Positions 19,176-27,848 of a stretch of 64,000 bases of DNA are shown here, piece after piece. The notes under the pieces were generated by a model. That model had not been told where the DNA came from, did not search any database, and saw only the letters and a program-made list of their open reading frames with translations. Positions within the stretch are counted from its first letter, which is position 1; every line of letters begins with the position of its first letter. The DNA comes from Nostoc sp. JL34 (GTDB lineage Bacteria; Cyanobacteriota; Cyanobacteriia; Cyanobacteriales; Nostocaceae), in contig NZ_JABXKQ010000037.1 of assembly GCF_017114945.1 (NCBI RefSeq), positions 31,174-95,173 of the forward strand, read 5' to 3'. Both the position numbers and the translations under genes were made by a program.

Positions 19176-20231
19176 TTACTTGGTTGCTGTTGGCCCAACA
19201 ACATTTCCAGTGTTCAAGTTCTTCGCTAAATCAGGATTTCCTCCCAAATTAGAGGCGATAATCCGCATATTGTTAGCCATCATGCCAATATAAGTATGCT
19301 CAGGATTCGTGTTTTCAATTGCATTAGCTGAACCCGTTCCTGGTAACTCATCATCGGCTGTGTTAGCTGTTTTTATCTTAGCTTCGCGGGCAATTTGTTC
19401 TTCTACCTTGCTGGGGTAGACCTCAGAACCAAAAATGGCTGGAACGCCTGTTTGACGAATTTGGTCAATTAGCTTTGTGACATCTTGAGCGGATGGTTCC
19501 TTGAAATCTGAAGGTTGAATCGCACCAATTACTTGAAAACCATACTCTCTAGCCCAATACGCCCAAGAATCGTGGTAGGTCAAAAGTTTACGGTTTTTGG
19601 CAGGAATGCTGGCGACGATTTCCCGTGTTGCTTTGTCTAGAGCATCCAGGCGTTGTAAATAATTTTTCAGATTAGTCGCGTAGTAGTCTTTGCCAGCAGG
19701 ATCTAAGGCTGTTAATTGTTGGGCGGCTAGTTTGGCATAAGCCTCAGCATACTTGGGGTTTACCCACAGATGAGGATTGGGATCACCCTTTTCTTTAGGA
19801 AAGCTGAAGTCGAAAAGCCATTGGTCTTGGGTAATAGTTTTACTGCCTAGTTCAAAGATTTTAGTTTCTTTGGGCTTCGAGGCTTTAGCTAGTTTTTCTG
19901 TCGGGGATTCCAAATGCAACCCATTGGCGATGATCAGATTGGCTTTGGATAGCAAATCAGCATCGCTGGGACGAGGTTCAAAGGTATGGGAGTCGGTTCC
20001 TTCTGGAATAATACCCTTAACTTCTAAGCGATCGCCTGCAATATTACTCACAATATTAGTTAAAGGAGCAACTGTTGTCACAACTAAAAGCTTATTTTGT
20101 GTCTTTTCCTCTCCTACTTGAACTGGAGTAGTTCTGACTTCAGGGTTGGAAGACACCGTTTTATCTGGAGACGGACTGCAAGCTACTACCATGAAGCTAA
20201 GTAAAAATAGCAATCCAGCAAGGGTCTTCAT
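19176..20231 (-). CDS. Metal ABC transporter substrate-binding lipoprotein (ZnuA/MntC family)
   Basis: About 351 residues. The N-terminus MKTLAGLLFLLSFMVVAC is a lipoprotein signal with the modified Cys in VVAC. Cluster 9 binding-protein signatures follow: TVAPLTNIVSNIAGDRLEVKGIIPEGTDSHTFEPRPSD with the first metal His, NPHLWVNPKYA with the second, the TYHDSWAYWAREYGF region, and SEVYPSKVEEQIA with the acidic ligand. There is no His-rich loop of the kind found in many zinc-specific ZnuA proteins, which favours manganese, but only weakly. ATG 20231 is chosen because it puts the signal peptide at the start; a TTG frame extends to 20255. It is the first gene of the operon. Confidence 0.88.
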   Translation of the reverse strand: MKTLAGLLFLLSFMVVACSPSPDKTVSSNPEVRTTPVQVGEEKTQNKLLVVTTVAPLTNIVSNIAGDRLEVKGIIPEGTDSHTFEPRPSDADLLSKANLIIANGLHLESPTEKLAKASKPKETKIFELGSKTITQDQWLFDFSFPKEKGDPNPHLWVNPKYAEAYAKLAAQQLTALDPAGKDYYATNLKNYLQRLDALDKATREIVASIPAKNRKLLTYHDSWAYWAREYGFQVIGAIQPSDFKEPSAQDVTKLIDQIRQTGVPAIFGSEVYPSKVEEQIAREAKIKTANTADDELPGTGSANAIENTNPEHTYIGMMANNMRIIASNLGGNPDLAKNLNTGNVVGPTATK

Positions 20232-20432
20232 TACACTCAAGCCTTCTAAATTCAAGGATCAACCTTTGATTAAACCTTTACCCGATATCAAAATGCAATG
20301 CCCCATCAGGGTATTTTCGGTTGATTTTTTAGATTTTTTTACCCCACACTGGCTTTGATCAAATTTCAGTGTGAGGCTTCTGTCGGTTGAAGACAAACAT
20401 TGGTCGGATGTCGGCATCCACTCCTCTCAGAG

Positions 20433-21212
20433 TTAGATTGCTAATGCTCGTTTTTCTAATGGTAGTTCAAAGCGATCGCCTGGTTTAGGTTCCATCACCC
20501 GCGTCGAAAGATTGTTTTTTTCTAGTAAGGAACGAAATTCCTCACCACTGCCTTTTGTCTGAATGAATTTCATCAACAATCCCTCAAATGCCACATCCCC
20601 GCCAGCCGCAGTAGGTAATATTACTTGAGGCTGTAACGACTTTACTACTTCCAAGGCACTGTTATTTCCTTTAATAATCGGCCCAAGCAAAGGCAAAGTC
20701 ATGTCAATAAATGGTGTAATCACTACATCGATAGGTACAGCCTGCTGAAGTTGTGGAGAATGATACCCATGAGGCTCGTAGTATACAGTTAAACCACTCT
20801 CCAATTCTTTGAGGAGATAACTATTTTCTACCAGAGTTGGGCCAATGGGCGAGCCGGGGAAAGCCTTGATTTCAACTTGATTATTTAAAGTGAAAGTTTC
20901 ACCGTGAGCCAATACTGTTACTTGGGTGTAGCCTAACTGCTGTACTACCTTAGCTGCATTGGGAGAAGCGACAACCTTAATGCTGTGATCGAGCAGCTTA
21001 AGCGTTGGTGGATGAGCGTGGTCTTCTAAACCCTGAGACAGCAGGATCAAATCAATATTATCTGGTATTGGACGATTTTGCGATCGCGAACCTTTAAATA
21101 ACCAATCCAAATTGCTAAAAATTAACGAACCAACCAGCCAAGGGTCAATTAGTATTCGTTTCCCGCCGATTTCCAGCAGCCAAGAGTTGCTGTCTAACCA
21201 AGTTAAAAACAT
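20433..21212 (-). CDS. MBL-fold metallo-hydrolase-like protein with degenerate metal motif
   Basis: About 259 residues of metallo-beta-lactamase fold (UlaG-like): MFLTWLDSNSWLLEIGGKRILIDPW, then DLILLSQGLEDHAHPPTLKLL. The canonical HxHxDH is here QGLEDHAH, so the first two histidines are replaced while Asp-His remain. The same SQGL.DHxH pattern occurs, as I recall, in cyanobacterial and plant relatives, so it is a family trait. A binuclear zinc centre of the usual kind is doubtful. I start at ATG 21212 by family length; in-frame starts extend to 21248. Its role is unknown. Confidence 0.8.
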   Translation of the reverse strand: MFLTWLDSNSWLLEIGGKRILIDPWLVGSLIFSNLDWLFKGSRSQNRPIPDNIDLILLSQGLEDHAHPPTLKLLDHSIKVVASPNAAKVVQQLGYTQVTVLAHGETFTLNNQVEIKAFPGSPIGPTLVENSYLLKELESGLTVYYEPHGYHSPQLQQAVPIDVVITPFIDMTLPLLGPIIKGNNSALEVVKSLQPQVILPTAAGGDVAFEGLLMKFIQTKGSGEEFRSLLEKNNLSTRVMEPKPGDRFELPLEKRALAI

Positions 21213-21394
21213 AAATTTTGTGAAGATAACGCCTATCTTCATTATCAATCGTGTCAGCTTTCTTGCGGGTGTCGAGGTTAGTGCCTACATTTATTTGATG
21301 CTGGGGTTCGCTAGTCTTGCTTGATGATAAGGTTACATATATTGAGTTATATTTTCTGATAAGTCGCTCCAAGTCTACACACGGAGTTTTCTTA

Positions 21395-21832
21395 ATGTCC
21401 GATCTTGGTTTCACTCACATTGCACTTGCAGTCAGTGATATTGATGCAAGTATCTTATTTTATGCAAAGTACGCTCAGATGACAGTCGTACATCATCGCA
21501 TTGATCGAGCGACTCAATCAGATGTTGCTTGGATTAGCGACCTGACTAGACCTTTTGTGATTGTCCTAATTAAAGCAGCTAAAGTAGAAGGCAAATTGTT
21601 ACCGCAATCCCATCTTGGGGTAGCTTATCAGAATCGTGAGGAAGTTACTCGCCTGTGCAATGAGGCACGCACTGAGGGAATACTACTGGCTGGGCCAAAT
21701 GATTGGGGTTCTCCAGTTGGTTACTGGGCTTTTATTCGAGACCCTGATGGTCATACACTGGAAATTTCCTATGGTCAGGAAATTAGTTTTACAATCGAGC
21801 AAGCTAGAGACGCGATTAATCGCGTCTTTTAA
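21395..21832 (+). CDS. Small VOC (glyoxalase/dioxygenase fold) protein
   Basis: About 145 residues: one vicinal-oxygen-chelate domain, with FTHIALAVSDIDASILFYAKY at the start and RDPDGHTLEISYGQ at the end supplying the Glu ligand. ATG 21395 has GGAG nine bases upstream; an open frame extends to 21317 without a family match. The substrate is unknown. The last codons (RDAINRVF-stop) are written by a perfect 20-bp palindrome of a dispersed repeat that looks like a terminator, so the natural C-terminus may have been replaced. Confidence 0.85.
   Translation: MSDLGFTHIALAVSDIDASILFYAKYAQMTVVHHRIDRATQSDVAWISDLTRPFVIVLIKAAKVEGKLLPQSHLGVAYQNREEVTRLCNEARTEGILLAGPNDWGSPVGYWAFIRDPDGHTLEISYGQEISFTIEQARDAINRVF
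21808..21830 (+). terminator. Palindromic intrinsic terminator overlapping the VOC gene end
   Basis: AGACGCGATTAATCGCGTCT (21808-21827) is a perfect 20-bp palindrome followed directly by TTT and then an A-run. It is a dispersed Nostoc palindrome; a near-identical copy lies at 42058-42077. The hairpin-plus-T form fits termination of the VOC transcript. Confidence 0.65.
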
Positions 21833-22004
21833 AAAAAATGGTATTACCTGTTACCAGGAGTACGTCACCTTCATCGTTACTACCACCGTGAGGACGGAAA
21901 TTGCCTGGATTACAGCCCTCAACACCATTACTTATTCCTTGGTTGCAATGGCGACGCCGTTTGACGCCCTCCCTTGAAGTTTCAGTCTGCTCATCAACTG
22001 CAAT

Positions 22005-23528
22005 TTATTGTTGTCCAACGACGTACTGCGAGGAGATATTTGCTACCTGTCCAGTGCTAGATAGGGCTTGGTAAAGTAAAGCAGACACTTCAGACCTGGT
22101 TGCTACCCGTCCTGCATTTAGCAACATCATATTTGGATAGTTGACGACTATACCGCGTTCTGTCAGAGCAGCAATCAAACTGCGATGTTCACTAGCAATA
22201 GTAGTTGCATCGCTATAAACAGATAAAATTGTGTCCGTGGAACCACTGACTTTGTAATTTAGTAACCGCGCTAATGCTACCAAAATTTCAAGGCGAGAAA
22301 GGCTTTGAGTGGGGTTAAAATCCTTGCCAACAACAGCGTTTAAAAAGCCCATTTGATAAACTTCGCTGATGGCATTGTAAGCCCAAGATTGAGTTGGAAC
22401 ATCCTTAAAAGCAATCCCTTGGCGAATTTTCCCTTTAGCAAACGCTTTCCGCAGCATTACTGCAAATTGGGCACGAGTTACCGGTGCATCAGGGCGGAAA
22501 GTCCCATCAGGAAAACCTTCAAGAATTTCCATCGCTGCTAATTTGGCAATAAAATCTTTAGCCCAGTAGTTTGTGGAAATATCAGAAAACCCAACCTGGA
22601 GAGGACGAGACATGCTGACTTGGCGATAATTCATTAGCATTTGGCTGATGTCGTAGCTAGAGTTATTGCTGACTTCAATCACCTGCACCAAGCTGCCAGG
22701 AGTAGCTTGCAAAACCTCTGCCAAATCGGAACTAAAGATGCTAATGAACGACTGGCGCACTACAGCAAATTCACCTTGCGTGAAAGAGAGGGGATAAATA
22801 CTAGTTGCTGCAATTTTTGACAAACCTTCTACTTGAAACTGACTACCTTGGAAAGTTTGGGAACTGCTCAGGAAAATAACACGTTGGTTTCTGACTTGGG
22901 TAAAATAGTCGTAGGTGGTAGTACCTGTGTCAATAGTGCCATTTTGGTCAGCATCAACACCATAAACAGTCCGAACGACTTGGTATTGTGTAGGTTTGGC
23001 TGACAAAATCAGGTTAACTGTGGTATTTGCCGACAAACATTCAAATTCGCTGTAGCCAATAAAGCGGTTTTGAACATCATACAATCGCACGACGATGCGA
23101 TCGCTAGCTTTTAACCCTTTAGCAAATTTCGCTTTTTGCTTAATTTTGTACTTGTAATCACCCAAAAACCGCTCTTTTAAATAGTCATTGCCACGTTTAC
23201 TCTTGACAGAAATACGAGCAATCACTTCTGAAAAATTACCAGATGGTTGCCAAATGGCAAGGCTAAAACCTGTTTTTTTCGATTTTACCGAAACATTACG
23301 GCTGACTGTAGTCACAGTTTGCCGTTGGATAGTGGGGCGATTCCTTGTTTCTACTTCGTTATGGGCTAAAAGTTGTTGTTCTGTGGAATTATCTGTTATT
23401 TGGGCGACGGTGGTAGAGAAGCCTACAGCTGCATAGGCAGAAGCTATTGGCGAAAATATTGCCACAGAGGTTGCAGCAAGAACAAATTTGCTCAAATAAG
23501 CAAAGTAACTTTGAGTTATGTATTTCAT
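22005..23528 (-). CDS. Exported protein with three S-layer homology (SLH) domains
   Basis: 507 residues with a signal peptide (YLSKFVLAATSVAIFSPIASAYA). A beta-rich middle follows (KTGFSLAIWQPSGNFSEVIARISVKSKRGNDYLKERFLGDYKYK), with a calcium-loop-like GVDADQNGTIDTG. The C-terminal third carries three SLH-type repeats: FSDISTNYWAKDFIAKLAAMEILEGFPDGTFRPDAPVTRAQFA, FKDVPTQSWAYNAISEVYQMGFL and a degenerate YSDATTIASEHRSLIAALTERGI. SLH domains bind peptidoglycan or secondary wall polymers, or anchor outer-membrane proteins. There is no porin barrel, so it is probably a periplasmic or surface structural protein. It stands alone. Confidence 0.85.
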   Translation of the reverse strand: MKYITQSYFAYLSKFVLAATSVAIFSPIASAYAAVGFSTTVAQITDNSTEQQLLAHNEVETRNRPTIQRQTVTTVSRNVSVKSKKTGFSLAIWQPSGNFSEVIARISVKSKRGNDYLKERFLGDYKYKIKQKAKFAKGLKASDRIVVRLYDVQNRFIGYSEFECLSANTTVNLILSAKPTQYQVVRTVYGVDADQNGTIDTGTTTYDYFTQVRNQRVIFLSSSQTFQGSQFQVEGLSKIAATSIYPLSFTQGEFAVVRQSFISIFSSDLAEVLQATPGSLVQVIEVSNNSSYDISQMLMNYRQVSMSRPLQVGFSDISTNYWAKDFIAKLAAMEILEGFPDGTFRPDAPVTRAQFAVMLRKAFAKGKIRQGIAFKDVPTQSWAYNAISEVYQMGFLNAVVGKDFNPTQSLSRLEILVALARLLNYKVSGSTDTILSVYSDATTIASEHRSLIAALTERGIVVNYPNMMLLNAGRVATRSEVSALLYQALSSTGQVANISSQYVVGQQ

Positions 23529-23633
23529 CCCACACTACCATTCGTCTAAAAAGTCACAGGGGTATTTGGTATCCCTCGACTTATTAATCCCTTGGGGTGG
23601 ATGGAACTAACATCTAATGAGTAATGAGTAATA

Positions 23634-23682
23634 AGTTAGGAGTTAGGAGTTAGGAGTTAGGAGTTAGGAGTTATGAGTTATG
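23634..23682. repeat. Tandem heptamer array (AGTTAGG)
   Basis: Five exact copies of AGTTAGG (23634-23668) followed by two AGTTATG variants (23669-23682). This is a short tandemly repeated repetitive sequence typical of Nostoc. It lies between the SLH gene and the alpha/beta hydrolase gene. Related text in both orientations flanks the hydrolase on its other side (24640-24720). Confidence 0.9.
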
Positions 23683-23734
23683 AGGTCAGAGAACATTACT
23701 ATATTGAAGAAGAAACACTTTATGAATCTTATTA

Positions 23735-24637
23735 ATGACTGTCACTACACAGCAGCTTGCAACCCAAGACGCCTTTGAAAAATTCTTTTGGAATTGGCAG
23801 GGATACAAAATTCAGTATACTGTCATGGGTACAGGACGCCCTTTGGTACTGGTTCACGGCTTTGGTGCTTCCATTGGACACTGGCGCAAGAATATCCCAG
23901 TTTTAGCTCATGCTGGCTACCAGGTATTTGCCATAGACCTTTTAGGTTTTGGTGGTTCTGATAAAGCGCCCATTGATTACAGTGTGGAAGTTTGGGTGGA
24001 ACTGCTGAAAGATTTCTGCACAGCACATATACACGAACCTGCTGTATTTATTGGCAACTCTATCGGCGCACTTTTGAGCTTAATAGTACTGGTAGAACAT
24101 CCAGAAATTGCTGCTGGTGGTATTTTAATTAATTCTGCGGGTGGGTTGAGTCATCGGGCCCACGAATTGAACCCACCACTACGGATTGTCATGGCAGCTT
24201 TTAACAGGTTTGTACGATCGCCAATTACAGGTAAATTTGTCTATAACCGCATCCGCCAAAAAGCCCAAATTCGCCGTACCCTCTACCAAGTTTACCGCGA
24301 TCGCCAAGCCGTCACGGATGAATTGGTCGATTTACTTTATACTCCCTCTTGCGACCCAGGAGCGCAACAAGTCTTCGCCTCCATTCTCACAGCACCTCCT
24401 GGCCCAAGTCCAGAGGAACTATTGCCTAAAGTAGAACGTCCTATATTAGTGATTTGGGGTGCTGACGACCCTTGGACACCAATTACTGGGGCCAAGATTT
24501 ACGAAAAGGCCCGTGAGAATGGCAAAGAAATCAAAATTGTTCCTATTCCCAATGCCGGTCATTGTCCCCACGATGAAGTTCCAGATGTTGTCAATGCCCA
24601 GATTCTCGATTGGCTGGCGCAACATCAAGAGTCCTAA
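23735..24637 (+). CDS. Alpha/beta-fold hydrolase
   Basis: 300 residues, complete alpha/beta hydrolase: oxyanion HGFGASIGHW, nucleophile elbow GNSIGALLS (Ser), acid in WGADDPWTP (Asp) and catalytic His in NAGHCPHDE. The fold and length resemble cyanobacterial and chloroplast hydrolases related to pheophytinase-like enzymes, but the substrate cannot be named. It is flanked on both sides by short repeats and transcribed alone. Confidence 0.85.
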   Translation: MTVTTQQLATQDAFEKFFWNWQGYKIQYTVMGTGRPLVLVHGFGASIGHWRKNIPVLAHAGYQVFAIDLLGFGGSDKAPIDYSVEVWVELLKDFCTAHIHEPAVFIGNSIGALLSLIVLVEHPEIAAGGILINSAGGLSHRAHELNPPLRIVMAAFNRFVRSPITGKFVYNRIRQKAQIRRTLYQVYRDRQAVTDELVDLLYTPSCDPGAQQVFASILTAPPGPSPEELLPKVERPILVIWGADDPWTPITGAKIYEKARENGKEIKIVPIPNAGHCPHDEVPDVVNAQILDWLAQHQES

Positions 24638-24639
24638 GT

Positions 24640-24720
24640 CAGGAGTGAGGAGTTAAAAGTTAGAAGTGAAGAATTATTAAAAGTTTTACTCCTAACTCAT
24701 AACTCCTAACTCACAATTAA
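24640..24720. repeat. Short repeat tract (AGGAGTTA / TAACTCCTA), inverted copies
   Basis: The heptamer-like text GAGGAGTTAAAAGTTAGAAG is followed by its complement (ACTCCTAACTCATAACTCCTAACTC), so the transcript could fold into a hairpin just after the hydrolase stop. It may serve as its transcript end. Confidence 0.6.
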
Positions 24721-24942
24721 ACACTCAGTTAGTCAATAAATTCGTGTCTAGACTCAAGACGAGGGCAAACTGTCCATTAACAACACTTGCGTGTGACATT
24801 AAGCAAAGTGTCCGTCACCAAAAATAATTTTGTGCCTATGCACCTCGGCGCGTGCAAGGTAAAAATGCGGCTAACAATCTGGGTGAGTCACTCTTATTTT
24901 TTTATTGCACTTTGAAAAAATCAAACTCATTTGGTGAATGTA

Positions 24943-26001
24943 ATGGAGCTTGATGTGCGTAATGGATATAAAGGGTTAATTCCCTTAAATCACCATCCAG
25001 ATTTTTCTAAACAAGGCTATAAAGTCATCAGCGAACTAGGACGCAACCGAGAAGGAGGACGCATTACTTACCTCGCTAATGTCCTCAACTCTAATCAACA
25101 GGTAGTAATTAAAGAGTTTTGTTTTGCTTGTGCGAGTGCTGATTTGTCAGGTGTAAAAACCTATGAGCGCGAAATTGAAATTTTGCAACAACTGAATCAT
25201 TCCCGCATCCCTCGCTATATAGATTCCTTTGAAATGTTAGGGGATTTTTATCTAGTGCAGGAATATAAAAATGCCCCATCTTTGGGATTAAGACGCAACT
25301 TTCATCCTGAAGAAATCAAGCAAATTTCTCTGTCAATCTTAGAGATTCTAGTTTATTTACAAAAGCAAGTTCCCCCAATTATTCATCGGGATATTAAGCC
25401 AGAGAATATTTTGGTTGATGAGCAACTAAATGCTTATCTGGTTGATTTTGGTTTAGCTAGGATACAGGGTGCAAAAATAGCTCTTAGCAGTTTTGTAACA
25501 GGAACTCCAGGTTTTATGCCACCAGAGGAACAGTTTGGTCATTCCCTGACTGAAGCATCAGATTTATATAGTTTAGGAGCAACACTAATTTGCTTACTTA
25601 CTAATACCCGTTCTGTTGAGATTGGGAAATTAATTGATGAGAACTATCGCTTTAATTTCCAGAAATTAGTTCCTCAAATCAGTCCGCGTTTTCGGTCGTG
25701 GTTGATGAGAATGGTGGAATGTAAACGGAAACGTCGCTATGTCAATGCATCTTTTGCTTTAAAAGCACTTGGGCCAATTGAGGTTGTTGGTACTGCCAAT
25801 GGGATAGATACTTTAGTTAGTACAATCAAACCTAGAAAACGAGCAACAGTGCTGGGACTAGCTACTGTTGTTACACTGGTTGCTGTGGGATCAACTTTGA
25901 TGAGTTGTCAGCCGGATGATCAGGTTAGACAATTGCTGGAAGCTACAGAATGTCAACGCTTTTATTTAAACTCAAGCTGCCAAGAAAAAACCGGACATTA
26001 A
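24943..26001 (+). CDS. Serine/threonine protein kinase with C-terminal membrane segment
   Basis: About 352 residues. A Hanks-type kinase domain covers roughly residues 20-270. It has a modified glycine loop (LGRNREGGRITYLA), Lys in VVIKEF, the catalytic HRDIKPENIL, DFG in LVDFGLAR, activation-segment TGTPGFMPPEE and SDLYSLGATL. One hydrophobic segment follows near the C-terminus (VLGLATVVTLVAVGSTLMSC), then a 35-residue tail with three cysteines. ATG 24943 is used; a TTG frame reaches 24931. The catalytic residues are complete, so it should be active. No sensor domain or partner gene is adjacent. Confidence 0.9.
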   Translation: MELDVRNGYKGLIPLNHHPDFSKQGYKVISELGRNREGGRITYLANVLNSNQQVVIKEFCFACASADLSGVKTYEREIEILQQLNHSRIPRYIDSFEMLGDFYLVQEYKNAPSLGLRRNFHPEEIKQISLSILEILVYLQKQVPPIIHRDIKPENILVDEQLNAYLVDFGLARIQGAKIALSSFVTGTPGFMPPEEQFGHSLTEASDLYSLGATLICLLTNTRSVEIGKLIDENYRFNFQKLVPQISPRFRSWLMRMVECKRKRRYVNASFALKALGPIEVVGTANGIDTLVSTIKPRKRATVLGLATVVTLVAVGSTLMSCQPDDQVRQLLEATECQRFYLNSSCQEKTGH

Positions 26002-26106
26002 AATTAATTAGGTCGCATCCAGCTAAGGATTATAGCGCTTTTTATGGCATGGCTAAGGAGTCGTTAGGGTAGATGAGCGATCGCTCTACCTGAAGGCAAA
26101 AAATTC

Positions 26107-26153
26107 ACAAAATAAAATGGCTAATTGTGATTCAATTAGCCATTTTATTTTGT
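26107..26153. terminator. 21-bp perfect hairpin, probable bidirectional terminator
   Basis: Arms 26107-26127 and 26133-26153 (ending AAAATGGCTAATTG and starting CAATTAGCCATTTT) pair perfectly over 21 bp with a five-base loop. The outer stem is A/T-rich, giving T-rich tails on both strands. It lies between the convergent kinase and hupL genes, 12 bases after the hupL stop, and suits termination in both directions. Confidence 0.85.
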
Positions 26154-26165
26154 AATTAACATCCG

Positions 26166-27761
26166 TTAAGCTGTCCGAAAACGTGCTAGTTCTTCACCCG
26201 TTTTGGCATCATGGGCGTGGACTGTACAAACTAAACATGAATCAAACGATCGCGCCACATGACCAACTTCCACCGGATCGCTAGAATCATAAATGGGTGT
26301 CCCAATTAAAGCTTCTTCAATGGGCCCGCGGATACCTTCACCGTCACGAGGGCCAATATTCCATGTACCAGGGGCAATCACTTGGTAATTCTTAATTTTA
26401 CCGCCTTCCACTTCTACCCAGTGACACAGGGAACCCCGCGCTGCTTCTGTTGCACCCCAACCACGACCATCTTTTTCTGTGGGTTTGATATACCAAGGGT
26501 CGTTTAACTTGAATTCGCGCAAACAATGTTCAGCTTGCCGATATAACTTGACAAGTTCGTGAACTCGTGCTAACTGACGCACATGAATACTAGCACCACC
26601 CATCTGCTTGAATACATCAAGGATAAATCCGTCGTAGTGTTGCCAAGATTCGCCATGTTTCCCACCTGCAACTAATTGACGCGCTAAGGGGCCGGTTTCC
26701 AAACGTCCGAAGTCTTGGTGAAGGACTGCACTCGACCAAGAGTAGGCATTATCGAAGTCTTTTGTATTAATTGCAGTAGGTTTAGTGGTGCGATCGCTAG
26801 GATGAATATTTTCTGTCCCCTCATCGTACCAAGAGTGAGTTGTATTCTCACGGGTAAATGACTGATCCATTAAGGTGTGAGTGTCTGCGAAGCTATCGTA
26901 CACTCCACTTTTCATGATCATCGCCGCATTTCGTCCTTCAATAGTCGGCTTTTGGTATTTATCTTCATGGGCTAAATATCCCCAAGTGACATATTTGCCA
27001 ACACCAGCGCCATATCTATCTAAACCGATGTCTAAACCCATGCGCCAATAAAAACCTAAGTCGGAATCTCGATGATTTCGGTCTTCATCCAACCAATTTC
27101 TAAAGTCATCATAAGTCTGGATTTGTTCGTAGCGTTCTAAAGAACAACCCAACCACACTGGTTCTAACCAATTGGTGCGGAAGTATTCTAGAATTGCCCA
27201 AGCGCGGGTAATGTCTGTGAGGGTGGGGGCGCACATTACGCCACCAGGAACCATGTAGCTGGAATGAGGCCATTGTCCGCCTAATAGTGCATAAATTTCT
27301 ACAGGTTTAGCAGAAATTGTTATGCCTAGTTCATAAGATTTGCCTGTGAAAGCAGCAAAGCGTCTAACAGCTTCGTCATAAAAGCGACTATGGCGGTATT
27401 TTTTATTAGTTAAATCAATGGCAAACAAACCATAAAAATAGCGGGGGATACTTTGAATTGTTTCGACAATTTGACCGAGATTTCTCGCTAAAATTGCATT
27501 GCGCGGAACTTCTGTTTCCCAAGCTGTATCTAATGCCCAAGATGCACAAGTCAGGTGAGAACCGCCGCAAATGCCGCAAATGCGAGGTGTGACAATTAAT
27601 CCGGCTTGGGGGTCTTTACCGCGTAGTATAACTTCAAATCCGCGAAATAATTCGGCATGTGTCCAGGCATTGACTACCCGCCCATTCTCGATATCAACTC
27701 GGACATCTAAATCGCCTTCAACTCTACCGACGGGCGATATATCTAATGATTGAATTCCCAT
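26166..27761 (-). CDS. hupL: Uptake [NiFe]-hydrogenase large subunit HupL
   Basis: 531 residues. It carries the Ni-Fe active site with four cysteines: RICGICGGSH near residue 60 and DSCLVCTVH near the C-terminus. The terminal AHDAKTGEELARFRTA extension is of the kind removed by a maturation protease (HupW) after the His. With HupS it oxidises the H2 made by nitrogenase in heterocysts. The gene is continuous; no excision element interrupts it, unlike the vegetative-cell hupL of Anabaena PCC 7120. It follows hupS in the same operon across an 87-base repeat-containing spacer. Confidence 0.96.
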   Translation of the reverse strand: MGIQSLDISPVGRVEGDLDVRVDIENGRVVNAWTHAELFRGFEVILRGKDPQAGLIVTPRICGICGGSHLTCASWALDTAWETEVPRNAILARNLGQIVETIQSIPRYFYGLFAIDLTNKKYRHSRFYDEAVRRFAAFTGKSYELGITISAKPVEIYALLGGQWPHSSYMVPGGVMCAPTLTDITRAWAILEYFRTNWLEPVWLGCSLERYEQIQTYDDFRNWLDEDRNHRDSDLGFYWRMGLDIGLDRYGAGVGKYVTWGYLAHEDKYQKPTIEGRNAAMIMKSGVYDSFADTHTLMDQSFTRENTTHSWYDEGTENIHPSDRTTKPTAINTKDFDNAYSWSSAVLHQDFGRLETGPLARQLVAGGKHGESWQHYDGFILDVFKQMGGASIHVRQLARVHELVKLYRQAEHCLREFKLNDPWYIKPTEKDGRGWGATEAARGSLCHWVEVEGGKIKNYQVIAPGTWNIGPRDGEGIRGPIEEALIGTPIYDSSDPVEVGHVARSFDSCLVCTVHAHDAKTGEELARFRTA

Positions 27762-27838
27762 TTGTTATTTGTCCTTTGTCATTGGTCATTGGTTATTGGT
27801 CATTGGTCATTGGTCATTGGTTTTTCACAAATAACAAA
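27761..27838 (-). repeat. Heptamer repeats and hairpin in the hupS-hupL spacer
   Basis: Six tandem heptamers (TCATTGG, one TTATTGG variant) at 27779-27820 lie between arms TTTGTTATTTG (27761-27771) and CAAATAACAAA (27828-27838), which pair perfectly over 11 bp. Comparable repeat-built hairpins are known in the hupSL spacer of other Nostoc strains and have been proposed to stabilise or tune the transcript. Confidence 0.85.
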
Positions 27839-27848
27839 GGACTAATGA

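Noticed and set aside
20342..20376. Hairpin CCCCACACTG ... CAGTGTGAGG considered as a terminator
   Set aside because: The T-run is on the wrong side for either strand; it lies in the binding-protein promoter region instead.
21636..21977. 113-codon plus-strand frame over the VOC gene
   Set aside because: Out-of-frame shadow of the VOC gene without family features.
23634..23682. Tandem repeats considered as a CRISPR array
   Set aside because: Units are seven bases with no spacers; this is a short tandem repeat typical of Nostoc. The same applies to 27779-27820 and 46421-46483.
26166..27761. Possible excision element in hupL
   Set aside because: The hupL reading frame is continuous with both cysteine motifs present; no insertion exists.
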